Shown here: positions 46,791 through 54,659 of the stretch, piece after piece
How the letters are laid out: each line of letters opens with the position of its first letter
Position numbering within the stretch: position 1 is the stretch's first letter
Source: Rhodospirillales bacterium
GTDB taxonomy: Bacteria > Pseudomonadota > Alphaproteobacteria > Reyranellales > Reyranellaceae
Length of the DNA: 64,000 nt
Direction: 5' to 3'
NCBI GenBank assembly: GCA_016699855.1
Contig: CP064988.1
Location: 3,500,501 to 3,564,500, forward strand
Translations under genes and position numbers: made by a program
Notes under the pieces: model-generated
Database searches by the model: none
The model's input: the letters and a program-made list of their open reading frames with translations, nothing else
What the model was told of the DNA's origin: nothing

Positions 46791-47270
46791 CTAGAGCGCC
46801 TTGAGGATCGCCTCGGCGCTCGACACGTCGTAGGCGCCCGGCGCCTCGACGTTCAGCGTCTTGATGACGCCGTTGTCGACCACCATGGCGTAGCGCTGCG
46901 AGCGCTTGCCCATGCCGAACTTCGAGCCGTCCATCACCAGGCCCATCTTCTCGGCGAAGTCGCCGTTGCCGTCGGCCAGCATCATCACCTTGTCGTCGGC
47001 CTTCTGGTCCTTGCCCCACGCGTCCATCACGAACGCGTCGTTGACGGACACGCAGGCCACGGCGTCGACGCCCTTGGCCTTCAGCGCCGCGTGGTTCACC
47101 ACGAAGCTCGGCACATGCTTGGCCGAGCAGGTCGGCGTGAAGGCGCCGGGCACGGCGAACAGCACGACCTTCTTGCCGGCGAAGAACTCGTCGGTCGACA
47201 CCGGCTTGATGCCGTCGGCGCCCTTGTGCATCAGGGTCGCGCTGGGAATCTTGTCTCCTGCCTTGGCCAT
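46791..47270 (-). CDS. Peroxiredoxin, Prx5 type, cysteine form
   Basis: Thiol peroxidase that reduces hydrogen peroxide and alkyl hydroperoxides. The 159-residue product begins MAKAGDKIPSATLMHKGADG and carries the peroxidatic Cys48 in PGAFTPTCSAKHVPSFV. The catalytic Thr/Arg environment is present (GKRSQRYAMVVDNGVI). There is no clear resolving cysteine, so a 1-Cys mechanism with an external thiol is likely. It is the close paralogue of the adjacent 47411-47893 gene, in which the equivalent codon is TGA. It has its own terminator. Confidence 0.92.
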   Translation of the reverse strand: MAKAGDKIPSATLMHKGADGIKPVSTDEFFAGKKVVLFAVPGAFTPTCSAKHVPSFVVNHAALKAKGVDAVACVSVNDAFVMDAWGKDQKADDKVMMLADGNGDFAEKMGLVMDGSKFGMGKRSQRYAMVVDNGVIKTLNVEAPGAYDVSSAEAILKAL

Positions 47271-47358
47271 CGTTCTCGCTCCTTCGGTTGGACGCCACGC
47301 CGCCGGCCGGATCCGGCCGATGGGCGGGTTTTCGCACGTCGACCGCGCCGCGGCGACG

Positions 47359-47385
47359 AAAAAGGCGGGGTCCCGCGACCCCGCC
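47359..47385 (-). terminator. Terminator of the second peroxiredoxin gene
   Basis: On the minus strand the stem GGCGGGGTC/GACCCCGCC (9 bp, loop CGGG) is followed by TTTTT (47363 to 47359). It lies 25 nt after the stop of the gene at 47411. An intact terminator argues that the TGA-containing gene is still expressed as its own transcript. Confidence 0.75.
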
Positions 47386-47410
47386 CGTTGCGCCGCCGTT
47401 GCCGGCGCGA

Positions 47411-47893
47411 TCACAATGCCTTGAGCACCGCCTCCGCGGTCGACGCCTCGAACGCGCCGGGCTTCTCGACGAACAGGCCGGTGACGACCCCGTCGTCGAC
47501 GATCATGGCGTAGCGCTGCGAGCGCCGGCCGAGGCCGTTCTTCGACGCGTCGAGCACCAGCCCCATGGCCTCGGTGAACTCGCCGTTGCCGTCGCCCAGC
47601 ATCATCACCTTCTCGCCGGTGCCCTGGTCCTTCGCCCACGCGCCCATGACGAACGCGTCGTTGACGGAGATGCAGGCGATGGCGCTGACGCCCTTCGCTT
47701 TGATCGCGTCGTGATTGGCCAGAAAACCTGGCACATGCTTGGCGCTTCAAGTGGGTGTGAAGGCACCCGGAAGCGCGAAAGCCACGACCTTCTTCCCCGG
47801 CGCGAACAGCTCTTCGGTCGTGATCGCCTTCGGCCCTTCCGGGCCTAGATACCGAAGCGTCGCGGACGGGACCTTGTCGCCCACTTTCACCAT
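47411..47893 (-). CDS. Probable selenocysteine peroxiredoxin (in-frame TGA at the active site)
   Basis: Starting at the ATG 47893, the frame encodes a 160-residue Prx5-type peroxiredoxin (MVKVGDKVPSATLRYLGPEG ... TAEAVLKAL). It is continuous except for one TGA at codon 49 (47749-47747), within PGAFTPT-U-SAKHVPGF, exactly where the cysteine paralogue next door has Cys48. Everything downstream (SVNDAFVMGAWAKDQ, RRSQRYAMIVDDG) is conserved and unshifted. A hairpin follows the TGA (47732-47718). A conventional reading would start at GTG 47734 and lack the catalytic residue and the first fold half. I interpret it as a selenoprotein; a TGC-to-TGA nonsense mutation is the alternative. Confidence 0.75.
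47718..47749 (-). promoter_or_regulatory. SECIS-like hairpin after the in-frame TGA
   Basis: On the minus strand, 19 nt after the TGA (47749-47747) comes the hairpin GCCAG-GTTTT-CTGGC (47732-47718): a 5 bp stem with a 5-nt loop that starts with G. The distance to the loop and the leading G fit what is known of bacterial SECIS elements, which lie within about 16-37 nt after the UGA. The codons here (CCA, GGT, TTT) are unusually AT-rich for this genome, as if RNA shape were selected. SelB binding is inference. Confidence 0.55.
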
Positions 47894-48005
47894 GGTTGAG
47901 GTCCACTCCTGAGAACGAAACGCCCGCGCCGCGCCCCGGATGGACGCGGTCGCGGACGTGACGGAACGTAGTGACGGGGTCGGGGTTTGTCCATGGGCGG
48001 GGGGG

Positions 48006-48503
48006 CTACCTACCGCGCTCCACCTTGGAAAACCTCGCCGTCAACCGGTCGCGCTTCAATCGCGACAGGCGCTGGAGCCAGAAGGTGCCGTCGAGCTGGT
48101 CGATCTCGTGCTGCAGGCAGACGGCCAGCAATCCGCCGGCCTCGATCGTCAGTGGCGCGCCGTCGAGATCCTGGTAGGCGACGCGCACCCTGGCCGGGCG
48201 TTCGACCTCGGCGGCGATCCCGGGCATCGATACGCTGCCCTCGTCGTGGCGTGCCGTCTCGGCCGACGCCCATTCGACCCGCGGGTTGACCAGGAAGCGC
48301 GCGCCGTCGGTATCGCCGAGGTCGATGACGACAAGCCGTTTCAGGATTCCGACATGCGGCGCGGTGATGCCGATGCCGGGCGCGGCGCGCATCGTCTCCA
48401 GCAGTTCGCGCGCGAACGCGCGCAGCGCGTCGTCGAAAACGGCGACGGGTTCGGCGACCCGCCGCAGGACCGGGTCGGGGAAGCGCGCGATCTTGAGCGT
48501 CAT
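48006..48503 (-). CDS. Peptide deformylase-like protein lacking two metal ligands
   Basis: A 165-residue protein with the polypeptide deformylase fold. Motif 1 is GIGITAPHVG in place of GxGLAAxQ. Motif 2, normally EGCxS, is EGSVS, so the metal-binding Cys is Ser. Motif 3, normally HExDH, is QHEIDQLDG, so the second metal His is Gln while the first His and the Glu remain. With two of three metal ligands changed, ordinary deformylase activity is doubtful; a second, canonical def elsewhere is expected. An alternative ATG at 48515 adds four residues. It shares direction with dsbD, 28 nt downstream of it. Confidence 0.8.
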   Translation of the reverse strand: MTLKIARFPDPVLRRVAEPVAVFDDALRAFARELLETMRAAPGIGITAPHVGILKRLVVIDLGDTDGARFLVNPRVEWASAETARHDEGSVSMPGIAAEVERPARVRVAYQDLDGAPLTIEAGGLLAVCLQHEIDQLDGTFWLQRLSRLKRDRLTARFSKVERGR

Positions 48504-48531
48504 GCGCGCGAGCATAGCGGGCCGCCGCGCG

Positions 48532-50706
48532 TCAGCGCTTCGCGGCCTTGTCGAGCGCGGCCAGCACGGCGTCGCTGGTCAGCAGCTCGGGCAGCGCGAC
48601 GCCGTCCGGCGCGCCGGGGCCGTAGACGATGTTGAAGGGGATGCCGTAGCGGCCGTTGGCGGCGAGATACTTGGCGATCGGATCGCTTGGCCGCGTCCAG
48701 TCGACCTTCAGCGACACCGCCTTCGCGGCGCGCAGGCGCTCGACCACGGCGTCGGCGTTGAGCACGAGCTTCTTGTTGACCTGGCAGGTGACGCACCAGT
48801 CGGCGGTGACGTCGACCAGCACGATCTTGCCGCCGTCGCGCGCGGCGGCGATCTGGGCGGCGATGTCGCGCGTCGGGTCGACCCGAACCCAGCGGCCGTC
48901 GCCGGCGGCCGCGACCGGGCGCGACGCCACCGTGAGGACGCCCGGCGCGACGATGGCGAGCAGCGCCGCGACGATCGCGGCCGGCGCCGCCCAGCGCCCG
49001 ATGCGGCCGCGCCACAGGATCAGGCCGCACATCGCCGCGCTGAGCGCCGCGGCGGCGAGGAAGCCCGGCTCGCCGGCGGCGCCGATCAGAACCCACAGCA
49101 GCCAGACCGCGGTGCCCGCCAGCGCCAGCGCCAGCACGATCTTCAGCCGCGCCATCCAGCGGCCGGGCTTGGGCAGGCGCGTCGCGAGACCGGGGAAGGC
49201 CGCGAGCAGCAGGTAGGGCGCGGCGAGACCGACGCCGAGCGCGAGGAACACCGCGACGATCTCCACGGCGCCGCGCGACAGCGCGAAGCCCAGCGCGGTG
49301 CCGACGAACGGCGCCGAGCACGGCGTCGCCAGCAGGGTGGCGAACGCGCCGGAGACGAAATGGCCGGCGAGCTCCGAGCGCGAGGCGCGGCCCTCGGTCG
49401 CGACCGCGGCGCCGGCCAGCCACGACGGCAGCGGGATCTCGAACGCGCCGGCGAGGTTCAGCGCGAACAGCAGGACCACCACCGTCATGAACGCGATGAA
49501 CACGGGCTGTTGGAACTGGATGCCCCAGCCGACGGCGAGACCGGCGTGCTTCACCGCGATGGCGGCGCCGGCCAGCAGCAGGAACGACGCGACCACGCCA
49601 GCGGCCGAGGCGAGGAAGCCGGCGCGGACGCGGCCCGGCGCGTCGCCGCCATGGCCGATGGCGCCGACCACTTTCAGCGACAGCACCGGCAGCACGCAGG
49701 GCATTAGATTCAGGATCAAGCCGCCGAGCACCGCCACCAGCAGGATCGACCACAGGCCGCCGTCGGCCGCGGCGCTGCCGCCCGGAGCGCGGCGCGCGCC
49801 GTCGGGCGCGCCGGCGGCGCTGGCGCGCACCACGCCTTCGACGCCGCGGCCGTCGTCAACCAACGTGAGGGTCAGGTCGTCGGCGGCCAACGCCCGCGCC
49901 GTGAGCTTGTCGCCGACCAGGGTCGCGGTGATCGTCGCGCGCCGGCCGTCCTCCTCGAGGCGCACGTCCGGCTCCTCGGCGACGACGATCGACGGATGCT
50001 CGACGAACAGGTCGGGTCGGCGTAGCGGCACGGCCGAGCGGACGACGACGCTCAGCGACACGGCCTGCTCGCCGACCTTGCCGCCGGGCTTGTCGATCTC
50101 CGTCAGGACCGGCGCCTCGAAGGTCAGCGTCTCCGGCCCGGCCGCCGCCGGCATCGCCGCCAACGCCGCGCCGATCAGCGGCGCCTCCGCGCTGGGCGCG
50201 CCGGCGCCGGCGGGCAGCGTCAGTTTCAGCTCGGCGGTGTAGGGGATGCAGACGTCGTCGCAGGTGAGGTAGTCGACCTTGGCGCGGATCGACAGCGGCT
50301 TGCCCGGTTCGAGCACCGTCGCCTGGATCGGCAGCGTGACCGCGCTTTTGTAGCCGATGTTCGAGAGGTCGGAGACTTTGAAGCGGGTCGGCGCCGGCCA
50401 CAGGAACGCGGTCTTGCCGAGATTGGTCGAGCCGCTCCACTCGATGGTCGGCGGGAACCCCGCGTCGCCGGGCGACCGCCAGTAGATCTTCCAGCCGGGC
50501 TTGAGGCGGAACTGGAGGCCCAGCGTGACCGTCCGCGAATCGCCGATGGCGTCGACGGCCGAGATCAGCCGCAGTTCGGTCTGCTCGGTCCTCGCCCAGT
50601 CCGAGCCGGCGGCACGCGCCGGTCCGGCGCCGGCGGCCAGCGTCGCGAACACCGCCGCCACGCCGGCGACCAGTACCGAGAATCCACGCCGAACCATGCG
50701 ACCCAT
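48532..50706 (-). CDS. dsbD: Protein-disulfide reductase DsbD/ScsB-like
   Basis: A 724-residue inner-membrane electron conduit that passes thioredoxin electrons to the periplasm. A signal peptide (residues 1-35) precedes a periplasmic alpha domain with LKPGWKIYWRSPGDAGFPP and the redox pair CDDVC. The membrane domain has about eight helices, with the Cys residues in NLMPCVLPVLSLK and LLATPCSAPFVGTALGF. The C-terminal thioredoxin domain contains ADWCVTCQ. The longer alpha domain resembles ScsB of the copper-tolerance systems. Start at 50706 or, 9 nt later, 50697. Confidence 0.9.
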   Translation of the reverse strand: MGRMVRRGFSVLVAGVAAVFATLAAGAGPARAAGSDWARTEQTELRLISAVDAIGDSRTVTLGLQFRLKPGWKIYWRSPGDAGFPPTIEWSGSTNLGKTAFLWPAPTRFKVSDLSNIGYKSAVTLPIQATVLEPGKPLSIRAKVDYLTCDDVCIPYTAELKLTLPAGAGAPSAEAPLIGAALAAMPAAAGPETLTFEAPVLTEIDKPGGKVGEQAVSLSVVVRSAVPLRRPDLFVEHPSIVVAEEPDVRLEEDGRRATITATLVGDKLTARALAADDLTLTLVDDGRGVEGVVRASAAGAPDGARRAPGGSAAADGGLWSILLVAVLGGLILNLMPCVLPVLSLKVVGAIGHGGDAPGRVRAGFLASAAGVVASFLLLAGAAIAVKHAGLAVGWGIQFQQPVFIAFMTVVVLLFALNLAGAFEIPLPSWLAGAAVATEGRASRSELAGHFVSGAFATLLATPCSAPFVGTALGFALSRGAVEIVAVFLALGVGLAAPYLLLAAFPGLATRLPKPGRWMARLKIVLALALAGTAVWLLWVLIGAAGEPGFLAAAALSAAMCGLILWRGRIGRWAAPAAIVAALLAIVAPGVLTVASRPVAAAGDGRWVRVDPTRDIAAQIAAARDGGKIVLVDVTADWCVTCQVNKKLVLNADAVVERLRAAKAVSLKVDWTRPSDPIAKYLAANGRYGIPFNIVYGPGAPDGVALPELLTSDAVLAALDKAAKR

Positions 50707-50859
50707 CCGATGCGGCGCTACGCGCGGCGCCCGGTGTTGATATGCCCCGGATCGGCCTCGCCGCCCATCACAACCCTGTGTCGGAGGCCGCCGCCGGTGG
50801 GCGCGCGCCGCGACCGTCCGCGTGTTGCGCGCCGCGCCGGATGGGAGTAGCGGAGTCGC

Positions 50860-51456
50860 ATGGCTAAGCGCAAACCGGTCGACGATCGCTACATCGAGGG
50901 CCAGATGCTGGTGGCGACGCCGGCCATGGCGGACGAGCGCTTCCGCCATTCCGTGATCTACATGTGCCGCCACAACGACGAGGGCGCGCTCGGCATCGTC
51001 GTCAACCGCGCGCTGGTCGAGCCGACGCCGGCCGAGCTGTTCGAGGAGCTCGGGCTGGGCGCCCCGGTGGCGCCGGAACCCACCCATGTCGTCTGGGGCG
51101 GACCGGTCGAGGTCAGCCACGGACTGGTGCTGCACAGCGCCGAATACCGGCGCGAGGAGACCTTGATGGTCGGCCACGAGCGGTTCGGCCTGACCGCCTC
51201 GCTGGAGATCCTGCGCGACATGGCGCGCGGCGCCGGACCGGCCACGACGCTGTTGGCGCTGGGCCATAGCGGCTGGGGGCCGGGCCAGCTCGACCGCGAA
51301 TTGCAGGACAACGCGTGGCTGGTGGTGCCGGCCGAGGACGAGGCGATCCTGTTCGACGGCGACTACGACGGAAAGTGGACCCGGGCGCTCGGCAAGCTGG
51401 GCGACCGGCTGGGCGCCGATCCCGGTCTGTTCTCCTCGACCGCCGGCCGGGCGTGA
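50860..51456 (+). CDS. YqgE/AlgH family protein
   Basis: A 198-residue DUF179 protein: EGQMLVATPAMADERFRHSVIYMCRHNDEGALGIVVNRAL, VVWGGPVEVSHGLVLHS and LGHSGWGPGQLDRELQDNAWLVVPAEDEAILFD. The family is widespread and was named for alginate regulation in Pseudomonas; the molecular role is unknown. It is divergent from dsbD (154 bp apart). Confidence 0.92.
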   Translation: MAKRKPVDDRYIEGQMLVATPAMADERFRHSVIYMCRHNDEGALGIVVNRALVEPTPAELFEELGLGAPVAPEPTHVVWGGPVEVSHGLVLHSAEYRREETLMVGHERFGLTASLEILRDMARGAGPATTLLALGHSGWGPGQLDRELQDNAWLVVPAEDEAILFDGDYDGKWTRALGKLGDRLGADPGLFSSTAGRA

Positions 51457-51773
51457 AAAGGGCCGCGCCGGCCGCATTAACGTCGCATCCCACCCCTAGA
51501 TGAAGATTTCATGATGCACCGCAAAATAGGGTGACATCCCGCGATCCGCGTCGTAGCTTATCCACATAACGAAGGAGGCAGACATCCTTCCGTGGATCCC
51601 GGCTCTTTTCGGATCCTCCGGTCCCGGCGAACCTACCGCCGAACCCGGGCCATCGCCTGCAACCTTCGTTTCCCACGGCCGAACCCGTCCGACGCCTCCG
51701 CCACCAGCGGGGGCGTTTTTCGTTCGGGCGCGGCCGGTCCTGCGTGTCCCCAGCGTCACCGGTGGAGTGCTCC
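51457..51773 (+). other. Leader region before phoH, possible small RNA
   Basis: A 317 bp interval with no convincing ORF. It contains a perfect DnaA-box sequence TTATCCACA (51558-51566) and GGATCC repeats that can pair. It ends in an intrinsic terminator at 51693-51720, well before the phoH start. A transcript of roughly 150-200 nt ending there, either a small RNA or an attenuated phoH leader, is plausible but unproven; I do not recognise a known RNA family. Confidence 0.35.
51693..51720 (+). terminator. Intrinsic terminator upstream of phoH
   Basis: A 9 bp stem (CGCCTCCGC with GCGGGGGCG, one G-U pair) and 5-nt loop are followed by TTTTT (51716-51720). It stops transcripts that start in the yqgE-phoH interval or come from yqgE. 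It is 54 nt before the phoH ATG. Confidence 0.75.
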
Positions 51774-52508
51774 ATGGCCAAGCGCGTCGCGCGTCGTACC
51801 CGTGCCGAGTCGGTCGAGTCCGGACGGGTCCATAGCCTTTTCTTCGATACGCCCCGACTTGTCGCGGCCGAGGAGCGCGATCAAAGCTACGTCCGCAAAG
51901 TCCGCCCGCGCAGCGACAACCAGCGCCTGCTGATGGAGGCCATCGACGCCCAGCCGCTCACCCTCGCCCTCGGACCGGCCGGCACCGGCAAGACCTATCT
52001 CGCGATCAGCGCCGCCGTCGAGGCGCTGGAGAGCCGCCGCATCGCCCGCATCCTGCTCAGCAGGCCGGCGGTCGAGGCCGGCGAGAACCTCGGCTACCTG
52101 CCGGGCGATCTGCGCGACAAGCTGGATCCCTATCTGCGGCCGCTCTACGACGCGCTCAACGACCGGCTCGGCGCCAAGCGCCTGCGCACCTATCTCGACG
52201 ACGGCACGATCGAGATCGCGCCGGTCGCCTTCATGCGCGGCCGCACGCTCAACAACTGCTTCGTTTTGATCGACGAGGCGCAGAACTGCACCTACGGCCA
52301 GCTCAAGATGCTGCTGACGCGGCTGGGCTGGCACTCGACCATGGTGCTGACCGGCGATCCCGACCAGACCGACCTGCTGCCCGAGCTGTCGGGATTGATC
52401 CAGATCGCGGCCAAGCTCGAGGCGGTCGACGAGGTCGCCGTCGTGCGCCTGACGCAGGACGACGTCGTGCGCCATCCGCTGGTCGGCCGCATGCTCGGCG
52501 TGCTGTAG
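51774..52508 (+). CDS. PhoH family ATPase
   Basis: A 244-residue cytosolic P-loop protein. Walker A is GPAGTGKTYLA (about residues 68-78), Walker B is FVLIDEAQNC (near 165-174), and the family's LSRPAVEAGENLGYLPGDLRDKLDPYLRPLYDAL and LTGDPDQTDL are present. PhoH proteins are predicted to act on RNA. It is the short form without the N-terminal RNA-binding extension. The ATG at 51774 follows GGTGGAG. Confidence 0.92.
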   Translation: MAKRVARRTRAESVESGRVHSLFFDTPRLVAAEERDQSYVRKVRPRSDNQRLLMEAIDAQPLTLALGPAGTGKTYLAISAAVEALESRRIARILLSRPAVEAGENLGYLPGDLRDKLDPYLRPLYDALNDRLGAKRLRTYLDDGTIEIAPVAFMRGRTLNNCFVLIDEAQNCTYGQLKMLLTRLGWHSTMVLTGDPDQTDLLPELSGLIQIAAKLEAVDEVAVVRLTQDDVVRHPLVGRMLGVL

Positions 52509-52566
52509 TCCGCCGCGCGCCCGGCCGCGGCACCTCCGCGGCCGGGTCGACGCGGAGCCTTCGACG

Positions 52567-53499
52567 ATGCGCACCATCCACGGGCGGTGGAACGACGATC
52601 CCGGCGCGGTGACGCTGATCGACGCCCACCACCATCTCTGGGATCTCGGCCGCAACCACTATCCGTGGCTGCGCGACCGGCCGGAGCCGCATTTCTTCCT
52701 CGGCGACTACTCGGCGCTGAAACGCGACTACATGCCGGCCGACTACCGTCGCGACGCCGCCGGCCACAACGTGCTGGCGACGGTGCATTGCGAGGCGGAG
52801 TGGGACCGCGACGACCAGGTTGGCGAGACGCGCTGGCTCGACGGCCTCGCGGAGTCCGACGGCATGCCGGCGGCGATCGTGGCGCACGCCTGGTTCCACA
52901 CCGAGAACGCCGCCGAGGTGATCGCGCGGCAGGCCTCGTTCGAGCGGGTGCGCGGCATCCGCTCGAAGCCGGTCACGACGCCGGCGCCCGGCCGCGCGTC
53001 CTCCGAGGTCGCGGGCACGATGCGCGATCCGGCGTGGTTGAAGGGCTTCGCGCTGCTGGAGACGCACGGGCTGTCGTGGGATCTGCGCGTGCCGTCCTGG
53101 CACCTCGACGAGGCGGCCGAGGTGGCCGCCATGTTCCCGCGCACGCCGATCGTGCTCAACCACACCGGATTCCCGTGGGACCGCAGCGAGGAAGGACTCG
53201 CGGCGTGGCGGCGGGCGATGGAACGCATCGCGCGCGAACCCAACGTGCGCCTCAAGGTCTCGGAATTCGGTCTCAAGGACCAGGCCTGGGACTACGGATC
53301 GAACCGGCGCATCGTGCGCGACGCGATCTCGATCTTCGGAATCGGACGCTGCATGTTCGCGACCAATTTTCCGGTGGCTGGGCTGCGGGTCGGCTACGAC
53401 GTCCTCGTGCGCGCCGTGAGCCGGATGCTCGACGACCGCACCGACGACGAACGCGCCGCGTTCTTCCACCGCAACGCCGCGGCGTTCTACCGGCTGTGA
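52567..53499 (+). CDS. Amidohydrolase 2 family protein (lactonase-like)
   Basis: A 310-residue TIM-barrel hydrolase. It has the N-terminal metal motif DAHHHLWDL, the HCEAEWDR and PIVLNHTGFPWDRSEEG segments and the C-terminal FATNFPVAGL, all as in the L-fuconolactonase / 2-pyrone-4,6-dicarboxylate lactonase group. It presumably opens a lactone; the substrate is unknown. It is 59 nt downstream of phoH and convergent with the DUF3500 operon. Confidence 0.85.
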   Translation: MRTIHGRWNDDPGAVTLIDAHHHLWDLGRNHYPWLRDRPEPHFFLGDYSALKRDYMPADYRRDAAGHNVLATVHCEAEWDRDDQVGETRWLDGLAESDGMPAAIVAHAWFHTENAAEVIARQASFERVRGIRSKPVTTPAPGRASSEVAGTMRDPAWLKGFALLETHGLSWDLRVPSWHLDEAAEVAAMFPRTPIVLNHTGFPWDRSEEGLAAWRRAMERIAREPNVRLKVSEFGLKDQAWDYGSNRRIVRDAISIFGIGRCMFATNFPVAGLRVGYDVLVRAVSRMLDDRTDDERAAFFHRNAAAFYRL

Positions 53500-53506
53500 G
53501 CGCGGC

Positions 53507-54637
53507 TCAGCGGTGGCCTTTGCGGTAGTGCTCGGCCAGCGCGTCGCGGCCGAAATCGCCGCCGAGGTCGCGCCACGCCGAATGCACGTGGTTGGCGTCG
53601 TTCTGCGTGTTGTCGAGCTCGAGCAGCGTCGCCGGCCCGTGGAGCCGGAAGTAGAACGGCCGGCCGTCCGCCATCGGGCCGGCCCACGCGAAGCGCAACG
53701 CGCTCCATTCCGTCTCGCGCAGGCGTTTGAGGCGGGCGGCGGCGAGATCGGGCGCCACGGCGTCGAGGAAGCCGCGGGCGATCGCCACGGCGAGGTCGCG
53801 TTGGCCGTCGCCGAGCCGCGACAGCGCCACGCCGCGCGGCGCGCCTAGATCGCTCTCGCGGCCGGGGCCGGCGACGATGTCGCCGAGGCTGCGTTCGCCG
53901 ATCACCGCCTCGCGCCGCGCCGCCTCGTCGAGCGATCGCAGCAGCGCTTTGCCGGAATCCTCGACCGCGCCCATCAGCCGGAAGCCGTCCGCCGTCCGCG
54001 CCGGGTTGGCGCCCCAGAATGCGGGCGTCACAGCGATCCGGTCGGGCGCGACGATCGTGAAGTGCAGCGACAGGTGGTGGCCTTCGAAGCGCCACGCCCA
54101 GGGCGGCGTCGCAGGATCGCCGTGAATGGCCAGCGCGTAGTTGTCGGGATCGCGCCACGCGCCCTCGCGTTCGCGCAGGATGCCCTCCAGTCGTCGGACG
54201 CCCTCGACGCGGCGCACGCCGGTGTCGCCGAGCCCGGCCTCCAGCAGCGTCGCGGCGGCGGCGCGCGCCGGCGCGCCCATCTCGCGCAGCGTCAGGCCGG
54301 CGCGACGGCGCGGAACGTAGTGCCAGTCCTCGCGTTCCGGCGCGGCGAAGGCGAGGGACACCGCGCGGCGGCCGCGTTCATCGACGGCGGCGAGCAAGGC
54401 GCGCGCGGCGCCGGCCATGCGCTCGGCGATGCGCGCCTCGCCGCGGCCCGGCGCGAGTCCGACCAGCAGGCCGCCCGACGCGCCGAGCAGCGCGCGGCGC
54501 GAGGCCACGCGCGGTGGCGGATGCGCGCCCGGCCCGTGGCCATGCGCGTGGTCGTGATCGTGCCGGTGCCCGTGATGGTGCCCATGATCGCCGTCGCGAT
54601 CATGGTCGTGCGGCCCATGGGCGCCATCGTGCGGCAC
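53507..54637 (-). CDS. DUF3500 family protein with a His-rich N-terminus
   Basis: A 376-residue protein. Residues 3-37 form a His/Asp/Gly-rich stretch with many HD/HG repeats, a likely metal-binding segment. A signal-like region follows (SRRALLGASGGLLVGLAPG, with a twin-Arg start). The rest is the DUF3500 domain: DNYALAIHGDP, WAWRFEGHHLSLHFTIVAPDRIAVTPAFWGANPA and NDANHVHSAWRDLGGDFG. The His-rich segment upstream of the signal suggests that the true start may be internal (54490 region) or that the segment is cytoplasmic. Last gene of a three-gene unit with a redoxin and a DsbD-type protein. Confidence 0.75.
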   Translation of the reverse strand: MPHDGAHGPHDHDRDGDHGHHHGHRHDHDHAHGHGPGAHPPPRVASRRALLGASGGLLVGLAPGRGEARIAERMAGAARALLAAVDERGRRAVSLAFAAPEREDWHYVPRRRAGLTLREMGAPARAAAATLLEAGLGDTGVRRVEGVRRLEGILREREGAWRDPDNYALAIHGDPATPPWAWRFEGHHLSLHFTIVAPDRIAVTPAFWGANPARTADGFRLMGAVEDSGKALLRSLDEAARREAVIGERSLGDIVAGPGRESDLGAPRGVALSRLGDGQRDLAVAIARGFLDAVAPDLAAARLKRLRETEWSALRFAWAGPMADGRPFYFRLHGPATLLELDNTQNDANHVHSAWRDLGGDFGRDALAEHYRKGHR

Positions 54638-54659
54638 GGCGCGGCGCCGTCCGCCGCGC

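Noticed and set aside
51558..51566. Perfect DnaA box as part of a replication origin
   Set aside because: A single box without AT-rich unwinding region or origin-linked genes; weak matches near 56510 do not change this.
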